From: Candidatus Nealsoniibacteriota bacterium
GTDB lineage: Bacteria > Patescibacteriota > Minisyncoccia > Minisyncoccales > PWPS01
Direction: 5' to 3'
Assembly (NCBI GenBank): GCA_003557065.1
Contig: PWPS01000043.1
Coordinates: 1 to 5,702, forward strand
Length of the DNA: 5,702 nucleotides
Below the pieces are notes generated by a model. It was not told the DNA's origin and ran no database searches. It saw only the letters and a list, made by a program, of their open reading frames with translations. Position 1 is the first letter of the stretch. The number at the start of each line of letters is the position of its first letter. A program made the position numbers and the translations under genes. Shown here in pieces: positions 3,650 to 5,702 of this stretch.

Positions 3650-5702
3650 ATGAAGAATAATTTTCACACTTTTGAAGACAGGGAACTTTTTGAGAAGTTT
3701 ACTACTGAAAAAAGAGGACTAACCGATGAAGAGGCCGAAAAAAGATTGCTCGAGCATGGGGAAAATGAAATTCAAGACGATGAGACATCTTCTCCCGTTT
3801 TAATATTTATAAGTCAGTTTAAAAATGCTCTTGTTTACATTTTAATAGCGGCTGCTCTTATTTCGGGATTTTTCGGTAAATGGGTTGATGTTTATGTTAT
3901 TTTGGCAATAATCCTTCTCAATGCGGTAATGGGATTCATTCAGGAATATAAAGCTGAACAAGCTATAAAATCCCTTAAAGATATGATTGTTCCCACTGCT
4001 CGAATTTATAGGGATGGAGATCTTAAAGAAATTTCGGCTAAAAAAATTGTTCCCGGTGATATTATCTCTTTGGAAGAGGGAGATCGTATTCCCGCTGATG
4101 TTCGTTTTTTTGAACTCAGAGACATGAGAACATCGGAAGCTTCATTAACCGGAGAATCTAACCCAATAAGCAAATCTTTAAAAATTTTGCCCCCGGAAAC
4201 ACCTTTGGGTGACAGGAAGAATATGGGTTATATGGGAACTTTTGTTGCCGGAGGAAAAGGGTTGGGGGTAGTTGTTGCAACCGGAGGAAATACAATCTTT
4301 GGTCAAATAGCACACGATATAGGGAGTATAGAAAAAAAGAAAGATCATTTTGAAGAAAAATCAGCTATGCTGGCCAAGCAAATGGGAATTTTCGCTTTTT
4401 CGGGTGCAATAGTTATATTTTTATTGGCTTTCTTCAGAATGGGGATAGGTTTTGAGGAAATTTTAGAGCTGTCTTCCGGTTTTCAGGAGGTGATACTTTT
4501 TGCCATAGCAGCTCTTGTATCCGGTATTCCGGAAGGTTTGCCGGCTATATTGGTTATAGTTTTAGCTATCGGAGCCAATAGAATGGCGGGACGTAATGCA
4601 ATAATAAGGAAGTTGCCGGCCACCGAAACTTTAGGGGTTACAACTCACATAATAACCGACAAGACGGGAACCCTGACTCAGAATACGATGACGATAAGAG
4701 AAATCCTTCTCCCGGAAGAAGAGAATATATTTGTAACGGGAGAGGGATGGGAGATGGAGGGTGATTTTTGTCAAGGCGAAGGAACGATATCCCCGCTTGA
4801 ACGGGAAAATTTAAAGAAGATTTTACATATAAGTGCGATTTGTAACAATGCTCGAATTGCGACCGACGGAAAAACCAAAGTGATAGGGGATCCTACGGAA
4901 GGAGCTCTTGTTGTATTAGCAAAAAAAGCAGGATTTAAGGATCATGTGATAAATTCGATTGAAGAAAAAATCGATGATCACCCTTTCAACTCGGAGCTAA
5001 AATACAGAGCTTCTCTTTCTGTTCTTTTGGGAAATGAAGAAAAAAAACAAGTTTATGTTGTGGGGGCTCCCGAAGCTGTACTGGAAAGATCTACCGGAAT
5101 ATTGACCGGGGAAGGAGAGATTCTCGATTTGAGTGATGATAGAAAGAGTGAATTACTGAGTGAAATTGAATATATGACGGGCAAGGCTATGAGAACCCTG
5201 GCTCTGGCGTACAGGGAGGCTGACGCGGATAAAAATGAAGTTACCGATAAGGACGTAAATAATCTTACCTTGGTCGGTGTCGTAGGAATGATAGATCCCC
5301 CCAGACCCGAAGTTTCCGAGGCTATAGCAAAAGCGAAGGAAGCAGGCATAAAGGTTATAATGGCTACGGGAGATCACAAAGGAACGGCGAAAGCCATTGC
5401 TAAGGATATCGGCATGGATGATTATGATAGAGCAATAACTCAAGCCGAATTGGAAAAAATGAGTGATGAAGATTTCGAAGAAGCGGTAAAGAGTAATTCT
5501 ATTTTTGCCAGACTCACTCCTCATATGAAATTAAAAATAGCTGAAACCCTTCAAAACGGGGGGGCTGTGGTAGCGATGACAGGAGACGGAGTAAATGACG
5601 CCCCGGCCCTAAAGAAGGCGGATATTGGCATTGCTATGGGTATTGAAGGGACTGACGTGGCAAAAGAGGCTTCCAGTATTGTTTTAGCCGATGATAACTT
5701 TA
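3650..5702 (+). CDS. P-type IIA (Ca2+-type) cation-transporting ATPase, 3' end outside window
   Basis: This frame is open for 684 codons to the right edge, about three quarters of a typical ~900-residue pump. It would couple ATP hydrolysis to cation transport across the cytoplasmic membrane. In order it shows an N-terminal cation-ATPase domain (residues 6-50) and two membrane segments (about 57-76, 79-97). The actuator domain has TGES at 167-170, and two more membrane segments follow (about 246-262, 281-300). PEGLP at 294-298, DKTGT with phosphorylated Asp337, DPPR (549-552), TGDH (573-576) and GDGVNDAP (645-652) complete the motifs. PEGLP in segment 4 places it in group IIA/IIB with Ca2+ pumps. 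The ion-binding segments 5 and 6 are not visible, so the substrate is not proven. VGAPE replaces the usual KGAPE (Val471). It starts 3 bases after trmD without a Shine-Dalgarno sequence. Confidence 0.93.
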   Translation, partial: MKNNFHTFEDRELFEKFTTEKRGLTDEEAEKRLLEHGENEIQDDETSSPVLIFISQFKNALVYILIAAALISGFFGKWVDVYVILAIILLNAVMGFIQEYKAEQAIKSLKDMIVPTARIYRDGDLKEISAKKIVPGDIISLEEGDRIPADVRFFELRDMRTSEASLTGESNPISKSLKILPPETPLGDRKNMGYMGTFVAGGKGLGVVVATGGNTIFGQIAHDIGSIEKKKDHFEEKSAMLAKQMGIFAFSGAIVIFLLAFFRMGIGFEEILELSSGFQEVILFAIAALVSGIPEGLPAILVIVLAIGANRMAGRNAIIRKLPATETLGVTTHIITDKTGTLTQNTMTIREILLPEEENIFVTGEGWEMEGDFCQGEGTISPLERENLKKILHISAICNNARIATDGKTKVIGDPTEGALVVLAKKAGFKDHVINSIEEKIDDHPFNSELKYRASLSVLLGNEEKKQVYVVGAPEAVLERSTGILTGEGEILDLSDDRKSELLSEIEYMTGKAMRTLALAYREADADKNEVTDKDVNNLTLVGVVGMIDPPRPEVSEAIAKAKEAGIKVIMATGDHKGTAKAIAKDIGMDDYDRAITQAELEKMSDEDFEEAVKSNSIFARLTPHMKLKIAETLQNGGAVVAMTGDGVNDAPALKKADIGIAMGIEGTDVAKEASSIVLADDNF

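Noticed and set aside
5053..5524. Two overlapping open frames on the - strand opposite the ATPase
   Set aside because: They lie fully inside a strongly conserved P-type ATPase frame and encode low-complexity Ser/Leu- or Phe/Ile-rich sequence without motifs.
1..5702. Reassigned genetic code (UGA as glycine), as in some Patescibacteria
   Set aside because: No TGA stops were seen among seven genes, but there are also no in-frame TGA codons, and glycine is encoded by normal GGN codons, so code 11 is sufficient.
1..5702. tRNA genes, CRISPR arrays, insertion sequences, prophage or toxin-antitoxin genes
   Set aside because: No cloverleaf, regularly spaced repeats, transposase motifs or terminal inverted repeats were seen; the coding content is ordinary core genes.

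Overview
The window is a compact, AT-rich stretch of bacterial chromosome. Every convincing gene lies on the + strand, and almost all are core translation or RNA-processing genes. The gene set (rnhB, rpmF, nusB, rnc, rpsP, khpA, trmD) resembles the translation clusters of Candidate Phyla Radiation / Patescibacteria genomes. The short TrmD, the lack of rimM, starts without a Shine-Dalgarno sequence, and charged tails on ribosomal proteins point the same way. The taxonomic call is an inference, not a marker-gene result. Standard code 11 fits: the seven visible stops are TAA or TAG, and I saw no in-frame TGA.

Layout. (1) Positions 1-248 hold the C-terminal part of RNase HII. (2) A 162-base gap carries an extended -10 promoter (314-342) and a short hairpin leader. 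(3) An operon-like block follows: rpmF (L32), nusB, rnc (RNase III) and rpsP (S16), separated by 9, -8 and 6 bases. It ends at a strong intrinsic terminator (2424-2452). (4) A new promoter (2479-2506) leads into a strongly foldable RNA leader (2514-2564) and khpA, a KH-domain RNA chaperone. (5) A second terminator hairpin (2946-2979) sits only 4 bases before trmD and appears to contain trmD's own promoter. (6) trmD is followed after 3 bases by a P-type IIA (Ca2+-type) cation ATPase that runs off the right edge. This long open frame has no stop inside the window.

How the genes work together. L32 and S16 are structural ribosomal proteins. NusB supports rRNA antitermination and RNase III processes rRNA precursors. 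KhpA binds RNA and TrmD makes m1G37 in tRNA. RNase HII removes ribonucleotides from DNA. The ATPase is the only gene unrelated to information processing.

The most interesting observation is that S16 is not a plain S16. After a normal ~86-residue S16 domain and a Lys/Glu linker, it ends in a helix-hairpin-helix domain that aligns with the C-terminal domain of RNA polymerase alpha. Several residues that contact UP-element DNA in E. coli alpha are conserved in it. Other points worth checking are the promoter inside a terminator before trmD, the folded leaders before rpmF and khpA, and the short TrmD with an unusual residue near the catalytic Asp position.
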